From NCBI GenBank assembly GCA_964247055.1, contig OZ176050.1:10726001-10790000 (forward strand): a DNA stretch of 64,000 bases, given 5' to 3'. The stretch is from Paragordius varius (lineage: Eukaryota; Nematomorpha). Both the position numbers and the translations under genes were made by a program. The notes under the pieces were generated by a model that saw only the letters and a list, made by a program, of their open reading frames with translations, was not told where the DNA came from and ran no database searches. The first letter of the stretch is position 1, and each line of letters starts with the position of its first letter. This document shows, one piece after another, positions 63,190 to 64,000 of the stretch.

Positions 63190-64000
63190 TATATTAAATC
63201 AAAATCTTATGCCCCGGTTTCCACACATTTCGCCCATCTTTTAGATACGTCACAGAAAAACTGATATCTTTTGCGAAAAACCAGTCGTCAAGTCCAACGT
63301 CTTCTAAATATTTAAAGTCCTGCTCTGCTAGGGTGTGTCCCAAGGATGCGGAGTTGCATTATCAGATGACGCCCAGTCAAGCGTTTCCAGAATTTCCCAT
63401 TGAAGCGAACTCAAGGTACCTTTCACTGGTTCTGTGTGAGACGGAGCATGTCATAAAGCAACATTTTTGCCATGTTTTCTGGCTCATTTCGATTGTATTT
63501 TATAAATGCATCGTTTTAATTAGGTATTTGTTAGCGATAGTGTTGTGTATTAACAATTTCGCAAGACTTAATAAATTTATAATACACAATATCGCTCCCA
63601 CAAGACACAGAGCATGGTTCTCTTGCCCAAACGATTTGGCCTTATTGTGGATGGAAGGGCTGGGCAAAATAAAAGCCACGATTACTTTACTTTGCATTTC
63701 CAAAACAAAGCCATTACCCCTCACTCGTCCAAAGATACGAAAATGATTTCTTTTTTGTGACGTTGAAGCAGGATTTCACAAGTCACTTAACGATTTTCGA
63801 TTTGACGTCATTCAAATTGTGTGATACCCATTTACTGAGTTAATTAATCTTTTCCATTACTCGTAGACATCTATTGATTGTTTTTTTGATATATGTAAAT
63901 GCCAATTGTTGCTAAGTTTGAGTTGATCATCCTTCAATAATTCTTGCATTTTAACGTCTTCGCTGTTGTGTGGTCTACCAGAGCGCCCACATTATTCTCA
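63190..64000 (-). pseudogene. Decayed mariner transposase, cut by the window edge
   Basis: Read on the minus strand, pieces match mariner (Mos-like) transposase in order. Near 63.96 kb, MQELLKDDQLKLSNN fits the N-terminal helix-turn-helix region. Around 63.75-63.83 kb, NRKSLSDL and NPASTSQKRNHF fit the LxxRKxxCxxLLxRHKRKSFL block. At 63.22-63.33 kb, LAEQDFKYLEDVGLDDWFFA then KDISF fits the C-terminal ALxxxxFxxxEEVKxWLDxWFxxKDxxFF block. Stops and frame changes interrupt it. The N-terminus lies beyond 64000. Terminal repeats were not found. Confidence 0.7.

Noticed and set aside
1-64000. tRNA, rRNA or CRISPR arrays, and bacterial operon features
   Set aside because: No cloverleaf, rRNA-like or regularly spaced repeat pattern was noticed, and the spliced genes show that the DNA is eukaryotic.

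Overview
The window is very AT-rich eukaryotic nuclear DNA. It has spliced genes with short introns, many small terminal-inverted-repeat elements (MITEs), two decayed hAT transposons and a decayed mariner. A chitin deacetylase with chitin-binding and LDL-receptor class A modules points to a chitin-making ecdysozoan, most likely an arthropod. A small AT-rich crustacean, mite or insect would fit, but I cannot name the species. Gene names rest on motif and domain-order recognition from memory; no search was run.

Layout. 0-14.9 kb holds no convincing gene. It has MITEs, an AT microsatellite and a 1.2-kb inverted pair of TTAA-flanked repeats. At 15.0-15.7 kb there is one unrecognised coding exon. 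18.3-20.6 kb is a decayed hAT element (minus). 21.1-32.7 kb is a roughly 23-exon plus-strand gene for a HEAT-repeat protein that I identify as condensin II subunit CAP-D3 (NCAPD3). Converging on it from the right is a minus-strand chitin deacetylase gene (CBM14, three LDLa modules, NodB deacetylase domain). The region where the two genes meet has been tandemly duplicated with a spacing of about 7.4 kb. This left a full CAP-D3 gene, a 5'-less set of ten deacetylase exons (33.1-39.0 kb), an orphan copy of the last two CAP-D3 exons (39.7-40.1 kb), and the full deacetylase gene (40.5-50.1 kb). A hAT element later jumped into the right copy (46.5-49.0 kb, perfect 8-bp target duplication). 50.9-54.2 kb is a minus-strand gene with a reticulon-homology-like hydrophobic region, probably an ER-phagy receptor of the RETREG/FAM134 family. 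54.8-64 kb is repeats again: a foldback element, two hAT-type MITEs, a cluster of an unidentified GC-richer repeat, and a mariner running off the right edge.

How parts relate. CAP-D3 (mitotic chromosome condensation), chitin deacetylase (cuticle or gut chitin modification) and the RETREG-like protein (ER turnover) have no known joint pathway. The most interesting object is the duplicated deacetylase exon cassette. It starts in an intron just downstream of the splice donor of the shared first LDLa exon, keeps the reading phase and all catalytic motifs, and differs from its twin almost only at silent sites in the exons compared. It may act as an alternative 3' cassette. Several introns consist largely of MITEs, and one intron's donor site lies inside a MITE terminus.
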